From positions 1 to 64,000 of the forward strand of contig CALUKF010000002.1 of the NCBI GenBank assembly GCA_944321145.1: a stretch of DNA of 64,000 nt, in the 5' to 3' direction. A program made the translations under genes and the position numbers. The notes below the pieces were generated by a model. It made no database searches and was not told the origin of the DNA. It saw only the letters and a program-made list of their open reading frames with translations. Of the stretch, positions 36,058 to 46,485 are shown in pieces. The DNA comes from an uncultured Odoribacter sp. GTDB lineage: Bacteria > Bacteroidota > Bacteroidia > Bacteroidales > Marinifilaceae. Each line of letters starts with the position of its first letter. The stretch's first letter is position 1.

Positions 36058-39000
36058 ATGAAAAAAGATCGAATTATCCGATGCTTAGGCATACCTTGGC
36101 ATCAAAAAATCGGAAAAGTGATGAAATTACTAGCTTTAATTTTGACTTGCAGTTGTTTGACCCTATCGGCAGAGACCATGGCGCAACAGCAACGTGTGAC
36201 CTTGAACCTAAAGGATTGCAGCGCGAAGGATTTGTTTTATGAAATCCAACGCCAAACAGATTTGTACTTTGTGTACAACCTGCGGAACTTCGAAAACGTA
36301 GGCACTTTCAATGTGCAGGCGGAAAACGAAGAGGTAGACAAAGTGCTGGAACGGGTGTTTCAGGATGCTAATGTGGAGTTCCTCTTTGAAGACAATACGG
36401 TGATTGTCCGCCCGACTGTTCAACAACAACAACCTGAAGAAAAAAAATTAACAGGTATCGTAAAAGATGAAGATGGTTTACCATTACCAGGTGTAACAGT
36501 GCTTATCAAAGGTACAACTGTCGGGACTGCGACAGATGTTGACGGAGGTTTTACTCTGCGAGTACCAGACATGCCCGATCTTACGTTGATATTCTCCTTT
36601 GTGGGCATGGAAACACAAGAAGTAAAAGTAGGCGAACAGACAAATCTGAATGTAATTATGGCTTTGGCAAGGGAAAGTTTGGATGAAGTAGTGGTGACTG
36701 GTATCTTCGAGCGCAAAGCGGAAAGTTTTACAGGTGCTTCAGTATCTATGAGTTCAGAAGACCTGAAGTCTGTCGGAAATTCCAATGTTTTTCAAAGTTT
36801 GAAAAGTCTTGATCCTTCTTTGATGATTTTTGATAATATGCAATTCGGCTCTGACCCGAACCAGAATCCGGAAATGAGATTACGTGGAGCTTCTTCTATG
36901 GATTTTTCAACGGATGACATTGATATTAAAGGAACTTACGCCAATGATCCGAATGCACCACTTTTCATTTTGGATGGTTTTGAAGCATCGGTTCAAAAAA
37001 TCATGGACTTGGACATGGATAGAATCGCTAGTCTGACCATCTTGAAAGATGCTTCAGCGAAAGCTATTTATGGTTCAAGAGCTGCTAATGGTGTAATCGT
37101 TATCGAAACAAAACGGTCAACCACAGGAGACTTGCGTGTAACTTATACTGGCAGCTTAAACATTGAAGCTCCAGATTTAAGTTCTTATAACCTAACCAAT
37201 GCTGCCCAAAAATTAGAGTTAGAGAAAGATTTCGGTTTATATGATGCTGATTGGATATTAGATGATGTCAAATTAAAACAGCAATATTTCCAAAAATACA
37301 AAGCTGTTGTTGCAGGGGTTGATACCGATTGGCTTTCCAAACCATTACGTACTGGGATGGGACAAAAGCATGCTTTGTCCATTGAATTAGGAAGTCAAGA
37401 TTTACAGTTAATGTTAGATTTTTCATACAATCATATCGCCGGTGTCATGAAAGGTTCATCACGTGATACATACGATGGTGCCATTCAAGTATCTTACCGC
37501 CATAAAAAGTTCAATTTTAGAAATATACTGAATGTCGTTTCTAATGTAGCGAAAGATTCGCCTTATGGCGCGTTTAGTGAATATGCTTTAATGAATCCAT
37601 ACTATTCGCCTTATGATGAAAATGGGTTGATTGTTAAAAATGCAGCACTTTCTGTAGACGGATTGGAATTAGATGACGAAGAATTTGTTGCTAACCCATT
37701 ATATAATGCGACATTAAATACCAAAATTGAAGAACGTTACTTAGATGTAACCAACAATTTGTATGTGGAATGGAGCATCTTGGAAGGATTAAGAGCCACT
37801 TTGCGTTTTGGAATTACTGAAAAGAAAAATAGCGCAGACGAATTTTATCCTTCCAATCATTTGAAGTTTAATAATTATGCCGAGGAAGATTTCTTTAGAA
37901 AAGGTTCCTATCAAGTCAATAACGGACATTTGAAGAAACTGTCCGGAGACTTAAACGTTCGTTACTCCACAGCAATTAAAGAAAGACATTATTTATTTGC
38001 CAACGTCGGACTCAACCTATCAGATGAAACTTATGAGGAGGTCGTACATAAAGCAGAAGGCTTCCCGAACGACCGTATGTCTGATATTATTTTTGCCCGT
38101 CAATATTTGGAAGAGTCCAAACCGGATGGAAAAGAATCCACGATACATGATATCGGCGTATTAGGCGTATTCAACTATACTTACGACAACAAGTATCTGT
38201 TGGATTTGTCTCTGCGTGGCAATGCTTCTTCCCAATTTGGAGAAAGCAGCCGTTGGGGAACATTCTGGAGCGTGGGGCTTGGTTGGAATATTCACAAAGA
38301 ATCATTCATGAACCAAGAACTTTTTGATAATTTGAAATTACGTGGTTCTGTTGGATATACAGGTAGCCAAAGTCAAGATGCTTATGCAGCGATGGCAACT
38401 TACATTTACCGTTTAGACCGAACCTATGCCGGATTTTTAGGAGGCTATTTAAAAGGAATGAAAAACGATGATTTACAATGGCAGAAAAAAATGGACTATA
38501 ATGTAGGTATCGACATGAATATCAAAAGACGAGTTTCTGTCACATTTGACCTATATAAATCTGTTACTGAAAACATGTTGATTGATTTGACTTTGCCGCC
38601 TTCTACTGGTTTTTCAACGATGCGTGAAAATGTCGGAAGTGTTATCAACACAGGTTTTGATTTAAGAACATCTTTCACTTTGCTGCAAAACATCAAGGAA
38701 CGGTCTTACCTAACCTTAACAGCTAACATTTCGCGAAACAAAAACCGCTTGGATAAACTATCAGACGCTATGCAAGTTTATAATGAGAGCCAAATGGCTA
38801 TTGCAGCAGAAAACACCAATAGCAGTCCAGTCCAAATGTATTACGATGGTGTATCCATGGATGCCATTTGGGGTATGAAATCATTGGGTATTGACCCTCG
38901 AAATGGACGCGAAATTTATTTGACAAAAGACGGCACACCAACCTACACATATAGTGGCGGAGAACAAGTTGTGCTAGGAGATGAAATGCCCAAATTCCAA

Positions 39001-39480
39001 GGAACAGCAGGACTTAGTTTTGAATGGAAGGGAATCGGCGGAAACTTGTCTTTCATTTTCCAATATGGAGCCCAAATGTATAACCAGACTTTAATTGACA
39101 AAGTGGAGAATGCAGATTTAAATCAAAATGTAGACATCCGTCTATATGATGGCGTATGGAGACCCGGAGACGAAGGAAAAGTAAGACCTTACAAACAACT
39201 CGGCGAAGTTTGGATTTCAGAAACCCAAGAATATGAGCAATTGAAAACAAACCCAACCTCCAGATTCGTACAAGACCGAAATGAATTAACTTTATCGAAT
39301 CTAAGTTTGTATTATGATTTTTATCGATGCAAATTTTTAGATAAATGCGGCATGGAACGGATGAAGTTGTCCTTTTACATGAATGATTTGTTTACCTTAT
39401 CCTCCATTGACATAGAAAGAGGCACTTCCTATCCGTTTGCACGAAACTTTAGTTTTTCTCTATCAGTAACCTTTAAATGA
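36058..39480 (+). CDS. SusC/RagA TonB-dependent outer-membrane transporter with STN domain, locus 2
   Basis: 1140 aa. Signal segment (about 20-42), STN domain (about 45-120), CarboxypepD_reg-like domain (DEDGLPLPGVTVLIKGTTVG, about 138-157), plug with YGSRAANGVIVIETK (about 338), barrel ending SFSLSVTFK. Same length and domain order as the locus 1 protein, so an old duplication is likely, but the barrel sequences differ and substrates probably do too. Confidence 0.96.
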   Translation: MKKDRIIRCLGIPWHQKIGKVMKLLALILTCSCLTLSAETMAQQQRVTLNLKDCSAKDLFYEIQRQTDLYFVYNLRNFENVGTFNVQAENEEVDKVLERVFQDANVEFLFEDNTVIVRPTVQQQQPEEKKLTGIVKDEDGLPLPGVTVLIKGTTVGTATDVDGGFTLRVPDMPDLTLIFSFVGMETQEVKVGEQTNLNVIMALARESLDEVVVTGIFERKAESFTGASVSMSSEDLKSVGNSNVFQSLKSLDPSLMIFDNMQFGSDPNQNPEMRLRGASSMDFSTDDIDIKGTYANDPNAPLFILDGFEASVQKIMDLDMDRIASLTILKDASAKAIYGSRAANGVIVIETKRSTTGDLRVTYTGSLNIEAPDLSSYNLTNAAQKLELEKDFGLYDADWILDDVKLKQQYFQKYKAVVAGVDTDWLSKPLRTGMGQKHALSIELGSQDLQLMLDFSYNHIAGVMKGSSRDTYDGAIQVSYRHKKFNFRNILNVVSNVAKDSPYGAFSEYALMNPYYSPYDENGLIVKNAALSVDGLELDDEEFVANPLYNATLNTKIEERYLDVTNNLYVEWSILEGLRATLRFGITEKKNSADEFYPSNHLKFNNYAEEDFFRKGSYQVNNGHLKKLSGDLNVRYSTAIKERHYLFANVGLNLSDETYEEVVHKAEGFPNDRMSDIIFARQYLEESKPDGKESTIHDIGVLGVFNYTYDNKYLLDLSLRGNASSQFGESSRWGTFWSVGLGWNIHKESFMNQELFDNLKLRGSVGYTGSQSQDAYAAMATYIYRLDRTYAGFLGGYLKGMKNDDLQWQKKMDYNVGIDMNIKRRVSVTFDLYKSVTENMLIDLTLPPSTGFSTMRENVGSVINTGFDLRTSFTLLQNIKERSYLTLTANISRNKNRLDKLSDAMQVYNESQMAIAAENTNSSPVQMYYDGVSMDAIWGMKSLGIDPRNGREIYLTKDGTPTYTYSGGEQVVLGDEMPKFQGTAGLSFEWKGIGGNLSFIFQYGAQMYNQTLIDKVENADLNQNVDIRLYDGVWRPGDEGKVRPYKQLGEVWISETQEYEQLKTNPTSRFVQDRNELTLSNLSLYYDFYRCKFLDKCGMERMKLSFYMNDLFTLSSIDIERGTSYPFARNFSFSLSVTFK

Positions 39481-39487
39481 GTGTGAT

Positions 39488-40990
39488 ATGAAAAAGAAAA
39501 TTAATTATTTGCTTATTGCGTTATTCACTCTTTCAGCTTGCTCTGATTGGTTAGATGTTGAGCCAAAATCAGAGATAAAATTGGATGTCATGTTTGAAAC
39601 CGAGCAGGGATTTAAAGATGCGTTAACTGGTTGTTACATGTTGCTGTCTGATGACCAATTATATGGAGCAACGCTGACTTGCACCTTTTTAGATGCATTA
39701 GGCCAACAGTATGCATTATTAGGCTCTACAAGCAGTCCTTATTATAATGCTACCCGATATATTTATTCCAGCTATGAAAGCACTATTAGCGGGATTTGGA
39801 GCAAAATGTATAATGCCATTGCCAACATAAACGCCTTGATTGAAGGCTTAGAAGAAAATCAAGAAGTTTTACATCCAAGCATTTACGCCATGACTAAAGC
39901 GGAGGCTTACTCTTTACGGGCTTTTGTTTATTTGGATCTAGTACGTTTGTTCACTTGGGGCAATTTGCCAGAACGAAGCGACAAATTGGAAATGTTATCT
40001 ATACCTTACGTGAAAGTTTATGACAAATATATTGTTCCCCAAGAAACCTTAGGCAATGTATTGCAATATATCCATGATGATTTAGAGACTGCTATAGAAT
40101 TGTTCAATATTTATGATCCGGATAGCAATACGGGAGAACGTCCTGAAGGATATGAATTGCCCAATGACGATTTGTTTTATGATAAAACAGTCCGCCCCTA
40201 CCGCATGAACCTGAAAGCAGCGTTAGCAACCCGAATGCGCTTGAACATGTGGGAAGGTAATTATGACAATGCTTTAACAGATGCGCAAACTTTAATAGAT
40301 AATTATGATCCAACTTGGAACAATACTTTAGACATGAGTGAAACAGAAAGGGATTTAGCATTTTCCAAGGAGATGTTATTTGGAGTGGAAACTTTTGAAC
40401 GGTTTGAAAATACAGTAAAAACCTATTTCAAATTGACCACGTCTGATGATTTAAATATGAATTATTCTGCATTCTATCTTCCGGAATCCAGAGTGAATGA
40501 AATTTATGAAGTTGCAGGAGGCATTGGGTCTGCCGATTGGCGTTATGCCCGATTGTGGGAAAAATCTTCAGGAAATTACTGCTTTCTAAAATTTTGGGAG
40601 TATGAAGACATGTTGTATACCAACAATATGCCTTTGCTTAAATGGCCTGAAATCTATTATACGGCAGCCGAATGCTTGATCCGAAAAGGAGGTGCTGAAA
40701 ACAAGGAAAAAGCCATTGACTATTTAAATACAGTGAGACATAACCGCAATATTCCAAGCACAAATGATTTGCCTTATACATTATCAACGGACGAGGTCAA
40801 TAATGAAATTTACAAAGAATGGTGCAAAGAATATATTGGTGACGGACAAATGTTCTATTATTATAAGCGATTAGGATATGCATTCATCCCCAATGGTCCC
40901 GCTGTTGACTACAATGATCAAGTCTATGTATTGCCGATGCCTCAAACGGAAGTTGATTTTGGCAGTCGAGTTGAATTAGTTGAAGATTAA
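39488..40990 (+). CDS. SusD/RagB family lipoprotein, locus 2
   Basis: 500 aa. Lipobox LSAC (Cys about 18). SusD features: EPKSEIKLDVMFETEQGFKD, the helical core KAEAYSLRAFVYLDLVRLF, and C-terminal CKEYIGDGQMFYYYKRLG. Seven bases after susC. Confidence 0.95.
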   Translation: MKKKINYLLIALFTLSACSDWLDVEPKSEIKLDVMFETEQGFKDALTGCYMLLSDDQLYGATLTCTFLDALGQQYALLGSTSSPYYNATRYIYSSYESTISGIWSKMYNAIANINALIEGLEENQEVLHPSIYAMTKAEAYSLRAFVYLDLVRLFTWGNLPERSDKLEMLSIPYVKVYDKYIVPQETLGNVLQYIHDDLETAIELFNIYDPDSNTGERPEGYELPNDDLFYDKTVRPYRMNLKAALATRMRLNMWEGNYDNALTDAQTLIDNYDPTWNNTLDMSETERDLAFSKEMLFGVETFERFENTVKTYFKLTTSDDLNMNYSAFYLPESRVNEIYEVAGGIGSADWRYARLWEKSSGNYCFLKFWEYEDMLYTNNMPLLKWPEIYYTAAECLIRKGGAENKEKAIDYLNTVRHNRNIPSTNDLPYTLSTDEVNNEIYKEWCKEYIGDGQMFYYYKRLGYAFIPNGPAVDYNDQVYVLPMPQTEVDFGSRVELVED

Positions 40991-41001
40991 AATTTATAAC
41001 T

Positions 41002-41730
41002 ATGAAAGCACAAATATACATATTCATTTTTGCTTTGGCATCTTTATTGAGTTGCCAAAAATCGGATATCATGCTTTATGAACAAAATCCCGGAGTCTAT
41101 TTTGAGGCTTCTTCCTATAGCTACAGTTTTTTGGAAGATCCAGAGGCTAATTCAAAGGTAATTGCATTAACAGTCGACATAACAGGTTCACAAGTAGATT
41201 ACGACCGAGAATTTATTGTAACACGCCCTGCAGTCGATACAATTACTACGGCGGAAGATGACCAGTATGTAATTGGAAAAGGAATTGTAAAAGCCAATGA
41301 ATACAATGGTTTGGTTGAGGTAGAAATTTTCCGGGATGAACGTTTGGATGATTCTATTTATGTTTTGGCATTGGAAATTTTACCCAATGAAGACTTCCCA
41401 GAAGTCCGGCTGAATAAAAAAATCATGCAAGTCTCTTTTACAAACAAAGTTATTCAACCTGCTAATTGGAGTTGGTTGCGCTGGTATTTTGGCACGCCAT
41501 TTTCAACACGCTGGTGGAAATTCATTTGTGAAGCGACAGGAAGGACTTCGCTACCTTACTATCCAACCAATGCCGATACGGAAACATGGTGGATGTCTGT
41601 GGGGGAAGTGCAGGCTTATCAAACAATTGTTCGTTTAGCTTTAGAAGAATATAATGCAGCTCATCCGGATGCCCCTTTAACACATGATGACGGAGAATAT
41701 GCAGGACAAATTATTGAAATGCCTAGTTGA
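41002..41730 (+). CDS. DUF4843 surface lipoprotein, locus 2
   Basis: 242 aa. Lipobox LLSC (Cys about 17). Same layout as the locus 1 paralogue: PGVYFEASSYSYSF start, YVIGKG, and a C-terminal tryptophan-rich stretch (WSWLRWYFGTPFSTRWW). Confidence 0.82.
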   Translation: MKAQIYIFIFALASLLSCQKSDIMLYEQNPGVYFEASSYSYSFLEDPEANSKVIALTVDITGSQVDYDREFIVTRPAVDTITTAEDDQYVIGKGIVKANEYNGLVEVEIFRDERLDDSIYVLALEILPNEDFPEVRLNKKIMQVSFTNKVIQPANWSWLRWYFGTPFSTRWWKFICEATGRTSLPYYPTNADTETWWMSVGEVQAYQTIVRLALEEYNAAHPDAPLTHDDGEYAGQIIEMPS

Positions 41731-41752
41731 TAACGAATTAAAAGACTTTATT

Positions 41753-43306
41753 ATGAAAAAATGGATATTTATCATCATTATGCAAATATGCTGCTTCGCC
41801 TGTTTTGAGGATGACAGCAACTTAGAAATTAAAACGCTAAATCCTATTAGGATTGAAAATATAGCGCCAGGAGAGTATTATTATTCCTGTTATATGGGCG
41901 ATACATTAGAAATCAAGCCACTAGTTTTTTGCGAAGGAGTACCGGACTCTAAACTTTCTTTTGAGTGGAAAATGTACGGAGGAACCATAGCCCCGACAGT
42001 GCTTGATTCTACAATGTATCTTTCAGCCAAGATTACAGCACCTCCTTATGCATCAGGCTACAATTTAGTATTTACAATAACTGACGAGACTACCGGTATT
42101 TCTCGTTTAGAAACTTTTACTGTTACTGTATTAAGTCCTTATGGCACCGGATTAATTGTAGCGGATACAAAAGATGGAGCAAATAGCGACTTGTCCTTAA
42201 TTCGTAGCAAAGAATTCACCTCTGATATATCCAATTCAGATGATTCGCGCAAAATATTTAAAGATTTGTGGTCGCAAAACAATGGAACAGAACTTCCAGG
42301 TTTAGTTTTGGATGCGTTTACATCTACTTATGGAACCAACCGTTCTTTAACTGTTATGACTACAGAAAAATTATTCAGAGCAGACCAAAATGACTATGTC
42401 AACATCCCATCAGAAGAAGATGAAAATATGTTTATGGTAGTTCCTCCCAATATTGGTCATGGCTATGAGTATGGCGGATTTGTAGAATATCGTTCTACTT
42501 CTGATGAGTTCATGAATGCAAATGGGTTAGTGGCCAATCGTGGTGTTCAAAATAGCAATAGGAAATATAATTACATATTGTATCCGCCAGGTGTACGAAA
42601 TTATAATGTTACATTAATGTATGCACCAACTAATTCCTATGCTGATGTGTATTTATATGATGATTTAAATAAATGCATGATGTTTGGTAGTTTTCAAGGT
42701 CTTTGGTGCGGACAAAATATTGCGGGGGCACCATTTGATGTAACTAACTTAAAAGATTATGAACCATTCTTTTTAGGAGAGGTAGCATCAGGCATAGCTT
42801 TGTTAGCTAAAGAAAAATCCACAGGAAATTTTAAAGGGCTAGTTATGAACAAAGTAAGTTTCGGCGCACCTAATAGCAATTATCCCAAGAGCATATTTGA
42901 TTTTACTTCGGCAACTGATATTGAAAACGCAAAATTCTTTGAACTGAACGTTTTAGAAGATGTGCTTTATTATGCGACAGAAAATAAGCTGTATAGCACC
43001 TCAACTGTAAATATAAATTCTACTGTGCAATGGACTGCTCCAATCGGAGAAAAAATCACAGGAATTAAGATTTATGATGCAGAGGGAGGCAACGTTGCTT
43101 ATGGCAATGAACAAGGAAAGAGGACTACCATGAGTTCCCCCAACAGATTAATGCTTATTTCTACGTACAACGAAGGGACTCAAGAAGGAAGGTTAATCTG
43201 CATTCCAATTGTCACGTTACATGCCGGAATATTAGAGCAGGATTCAAGATGGCATGTACAATTTACAGGATTTGGTAAAATATTGGGAGTTTACAAACAA
43301 AATTAA
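41753..43306 (+). CDS. PKD-like family lipoprotein, locus 2
   Basis: 517 aa from the ATG at 41753 (MKKWIFIIIMQICCFAC); the frame is open further upstream but overlaps the DUF4843 gene. Lipobox near CFAC (about 17). PKD-like beta domains (LSFEWKMYGG, YNLVFTITDETTG) then a propeller-like half. Paralogue of 19837-21396. Confidence 0.76.
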   Translation: MKKWIFIIIMQICCFACFEDDSNLEIKTLNPIRIENIAPGEYYYSCYMGDTLEIKPLVFCEGVPDSKLSFEWKMYGGTIAPTVLDSTMYLSAKITAPPYASGYNLVFTITDETTGISRLETFTVTVLSPYGTGLIVADTKDGANSDLSLIRSKEFTSDISNSDDSRKIFKDLWSQNNGTELPGLVLDAFTSTYGTNRSLTVMTTEKLFRADQNDYVNIPSEEDENMFMVVPPNIGHGYEYGGFVEYRSTSDEFMNANGLVANRGVQNSNRKYNYILYPPGVRNYNVTLMYAPTNSYADVYLYDDLNKCMMFGSFQGLWCGQNIAGAPFDVTNLKDYEPFFLGEVASGIALLAKEKSTGNFKGLVMNKVSFGAPNSNYPKSIFDFTSATDIENAKFFELNVLEDVLYYATENKLYSTSTVNINSTVQWTAPIGEKITGIKIYDAEGGNVAYGNEQGKRTTMSSPNRLMLISTYNEGTQEGRLICIPIVTLHAGILEQDSRWHVQFTGFGKILGVYKQN

Positions 43307-43321
43307 TAGGAGGTTATTGTT

Positions 43322-44293
43322 ATGGCACTAAAAAGAATAATGATGCTGTCGTTACTATTAGTAACAACATTAATAGCTTGTAATGATGACGATAATGGCA
43401 GTGAAAGCAGCCTTTATAATAGTGGAAGCAACAGCCGGGTCAAACGAATCATCGGGGAAAATGACCACTGGGGAAAATATGAATTGCAATTTAACTATCG
43501 GGCAGACGGACGCTTGGATCATGTATGGCGATTTTCTGATGATGAACGACGGGATACCTTAGGACGCTTTGCAGTAGAATATGATGTCAATTATTACAAG
43601 TTTGAAATCATTGACTATGTATTAAACATAGATCCAGATTCTGTATCTATCCTGAAAGAACTATATCCTACTTCTTGGGAAGACACTTTATGCGAAAGAA
43701 GAAGAGAACAAACATTATATTCGACAGAATTAAGTGAAGGGAAATTGATAACAAATACTTATCAAGAACGCAGAGGAAATAGCGAAGGGACTTTGTTCAA
43801 TCCTATTTATATGAATATTTCCTCACAAACCTTAATGGTCGAAAATAACAAAAACGGAAGACCTCTTGTAATTCGCTGTTATGAAGACATATATGGCAGA
43901 GGATCTGAAAATACCCTTTATAACCGTACTGTCTTGAAGTATGAATTTGAATACAATGGAGATGAATTAATTTCAGTCACTCAATATATTCCGGATTCAT
44001 ATAGCGAAACCAGTTGGACAAAATATGGAGAATTTTCTTGCAGTAATTATTCTGGCATCCTAACTGGTGTAGACAGTGATAAGTATAAAATGCGCCGCAA
44101 TTCCAAACAAGCAGTTGTTGCCCTACCGGGTGAAAACACTACTTATACTTTAAACGACGAAGGGTTAGCTATTAAAATGGAATCGACAACAGGAGAAACC
44201 GCTGTCATAGAATATGAAGCTGGCAGTGGAAATTTTTCAGAATTGTATGCAACGCCTCTAGACAGGGCATTAGGAAAAGTTTGGGTTAAATAA
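43322..44293 (+). CDS. Hypothetical lipoprotein
   Basis: 323 aa. Lipobox LIAC (Cys about 20) and an acidic Asp-rich surface tether (NDDDNGSES). Beta-rich with repeats of the type YELQFNYRADGRLDHVWRF and VLKYEFEYNGDELISVTQY that recall YD/RHS-like or DUF4595-like strands. Preceded by an unusually good AGGAGG ribosome-binding site at 43310-43315. No counterpart in locus 1. Function unknown. Confidence 0.6.
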   Translation: MALKRIMMLSLLLVTTLIACNDDDNGSESSLYNSGSNSRVKRIIGENDHWGKYELQFNYRADGRLDHVWRFSDDERRDTLGRFAVEYDVNYYKFEIIDYVLNIDPDSVSILKELYPTSWEDTLCERRREQTLYSTELSEGKLITNTYQERRGNSEGTLFNPIYMNISSQTLMVENNKNGRPLVIRCYEDIYGRGSENTLYNRTVLKYEFEYNGDELISVTQYIPDSYSETSWTKYGEFSCSNYSGILTGVDSDKYKMRRNSKQAVVALPGENTTYTLNDEGLAIKMESTTGETAVIEYEAGSGNFSELYATPLDRALGKVWVK

Positions 44294-44307
44294 TTAAATT
44301 ATACGAT

Positions 44308-45339
44308 ATGAACAAATTATGGATATTAATCATCGCTATTCTGCCTTTTTTTGTGGCTTGTTCCGATGACGACGAAAAAGAAGCATTAAGCAATTTGCCA
44401 GATAATGACATGAATATTTCTGTGCCAGATGGCAATGGGGAAGACTGGTATGCCGGCATGCCTTATCAACCTTACCCTGGAATGCCTGAGGTATCTCAAG
44501 GCGTAGAAGTAAATGTCATCACAGTTGACTCTGCCGTTTATGGTGACTGCATATTAACTGTATTACAGAATGATGCATGGCCATGGACGCTTTCTGACGA
44601 AGATAATGCGAATCTGGAACAATTATTCTTTCCTGTACATACCGATATAAAATACCATATAACAGAAGATTATCAAAATTTCAATCCGGAGAAGCAGCCT
44701 TGCGATATTATAAATATCGGCTGGTGTGTATACGGCTTAGATGAAGCCAAAACAAATTTAAAGCAATTGGAAAATAAAGAAAAGTTCCCCACTTTCCCCT
44801 TGATTGTAATGGCAGGAGGTGATATGTCCAATTCCTTTACACAGGAAATATGGGATTTGTGTATAGAATTGGGGGGCTTAGACTATGAAGATGATGTTGC
44901 ACCTTACTTTGGCTGGGATCCAGACATATCGTTATCACAAGAACAGATGCCTTATTATTATCCAGGCAATGTTTGGGCTGCTTATATCACCCAAAACCTA
45001 GATGAGAATGATCATAAAGAAGATTTAATCGTTGTAGGTCGTGATGATGCAACCGGCAATCGTCCAGGGCCTATTTTATGCGAACGGTGGATTTGTACTT
45101 ACGGGGGATTTGATATATTGGATGTAGAAATGAGTGGTTCCCGATATGGAAGTGCATACGTTGCTAAAATCGCCGCTGAAATTAAACGCCGTGCGCCTCA
45201 TTATACCAACGAGGACATTGCACAATTGATTTTCTCTACCGCAGAGGATTTAGGCAATCCCGGTTGTGATGAAGTGTATGGTTGGGGGCGGCTGAATCCT
45301 GTTGCTATTTGGAATGAATTGTCAAATAGAGGCTATTAA
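44308..45339 (+). CDS. Subtilase (S8)-like lipoprotein lacking the catalytic serine
   Basis: 343 aa. Lipobox FVAC (Cys about 18) and acidic tether. The C-terminal third follows the S8 fold: VVGRDDATGNRPG, then SGSRYGSAYVAKIAAEIK in place of the usual GTSxAxPxVAGxAA, then IAQLIFSTAEDLG and DEVYGWGRLNP. The catalytic Ser position is Arg and no DTG or HGT motif is present. Probably a binding protein or pseudo-protease at the cell surface. No counterpart in locus 1. Confidence 0.72.
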   Translation: MNKLWILIIAILPFFVACSDDDEKEALSNLPDNDMNISVPDGNGEDWYAGMPYQPYPGMPEVSQGVEVNVITVDSAVYGDCILTVLQNDAWPWTLSDEDNANLEQLFFPVHTDIKYHITEDYQNFNPEKQPCDIINIGWCVYGLDEAKTNLKQLENKEKFPTFPLIVMAGGDMSNSFTQEIWDLCIELGGLDYEDDVAPYFGWDPDISLSQEQMPYYYPGNVWAAYITQNLDENDHKEDLIVVGRDDATGNRPGPILCERWICTYGGFDILDVEMSGSRYGSAYVAKIAAEIKRRAPHYTNEDIAQLIFSTAEDLGNPGCDEVYGWGRLNPVAIWNELSNRGY

Positions 45340-45345
45340 TAGGAA

Positions 45346-45396
45346 AGTATGCAGGGCAATATCTACTCTAAACAAGTGTTTTTAGCCCTGCATACT
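45346..45396 (+). terminator. Long-loop hairpin downstream of the S8-like gene
   Basis: Twelve-base perfect arms AGTATGCAGGGC/GCCCTGCATACT with a 27-nt loop, seven bases after the stop. A likely end or processing point of the SusCD transcript; there is little T tract. Confidence 0.5.
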
Positions 45397-45448
45397 AAAA
45401 CTGATTATTGATTCAAGTAAATTTCTCACTATTAAAATCAAACATATT

Positions 45449-46393
45449 ATGAAAAACATTTATTTAATCATAACTATATTGTTTGCAATATTAGCAGATG
45501 CATGTGCAAATTCAGACGAAAACCATAGTTTTCAAAATGGGAAAAAACTTTCTTTTGTAGATGACGAGTTATTACTAAATGACATGGAAAAGGAAACACA
45601 ATTCATAGACTCTGCCATACGTATTGCAAAAATGTTTCCTACAAAATCCGCATCAGAGGGAGAATCAAATGCTTTGCCTTTAAATAGCAGGGAGCAAGCC
45701 ATTAAATTCTTTAAATATCTCAATACGGCAGTTGCCAGCAATGGGGAATTGCGTTTTGTATTTTGGGACAAATCATCTAATCGAATTGTTGATTTATCCA
45801 TGCGAGAAAAAGACTTGTCCATTTTTATCAAATTAAATCAGGAGGAATTCAGAAACAAATTGAAGAATGGGGACATAGACTTCAAATTGCTTAAAAACCA
45901 CAAAGAGATTTATGGGCAACCGGAAAGAGTATCGTCAATCAATAAAAACAAACAACCAGATTCACTGTTAATAACAAAATCAAACGATGGAGATGATGAA
46001 GATTTAGTCCCCACAGATACAATGTTTGAAAAACATTTTTTTGAGGCAACTGGCATTGGTCCCGTGCTTGGTGGGGCAACAGAATTATGTACTCAATTGT
46101 TGTGGTATAAAAAAGTAGCATATCCTGGATTTATTTTAAAAAATCCTTACCCTGGCATAGAGGAACATTACACTTTTTTCACTCAAAATTATTTCGGAAC
46201 TTTTTATCCATCGGCAGATGGATTTTCTTATCAAGAATCGTCTAAAAAGATAGTTGGACATATTATGGGACGTTATACTATTGAAGCTGAATTTGCAGGG
46301 ATAAAAGCAGGCACAAATTTCAAAATTGAAGCTAAAATGGAGGTAGATATGGACAACAATGTAACGTATAAAGCTTCCTCATCATTCTTTTAA
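45449..46393 (+). CDS. Hypothetical lipoprotein
   Basis: 314 aa. Signal with a Cys at about 19 (LADAC). No family recognised. Lys- and Asn-rich, AT-rich DNA; a Gly/aromatic-rich C-terminal part (YFGTFYPSADGFSY) may be beta structure. Lies between the long hairpin and the thioredoxin-fold gene, so probably the start of a separate transcript. Confidence 0.5.
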   Translation: MKNIYLIITILFAILADACANSDENHSFQNGKKLSFVDDELLLNDMEKETQFIDSAIRIAKMFPTKSASEGESNALPLNSREQAIKFFKYLNTAVASNGELRFVFWDKSSNRIVDLSMREKDLSIFIKLNQEEFRNKLKNGDIDFKLLKNHKEIYGQPERVSSINKNKQPDSLLITKSNDGDDEDLVPTDTMFEKHFFEATGIGPVLGGATELCTQLLWYKKVAYPGFILKNPYPGIEEHYTFFTQNYFGTFYPSADGFSYQESSKKIVGHIMGRYTIEAEFAGIKAGTNFKIEAKMEVDMDNNVTYKASSSFF

Positions 46394-46485
46394 TGCAATG
46401 GCATTTTTATAAAAATAAATAAGGAAAGACTAGAAATACTCCCTCGTATTATTTTGTAAGTAACTAATTTATTAAAAAGTTGATT

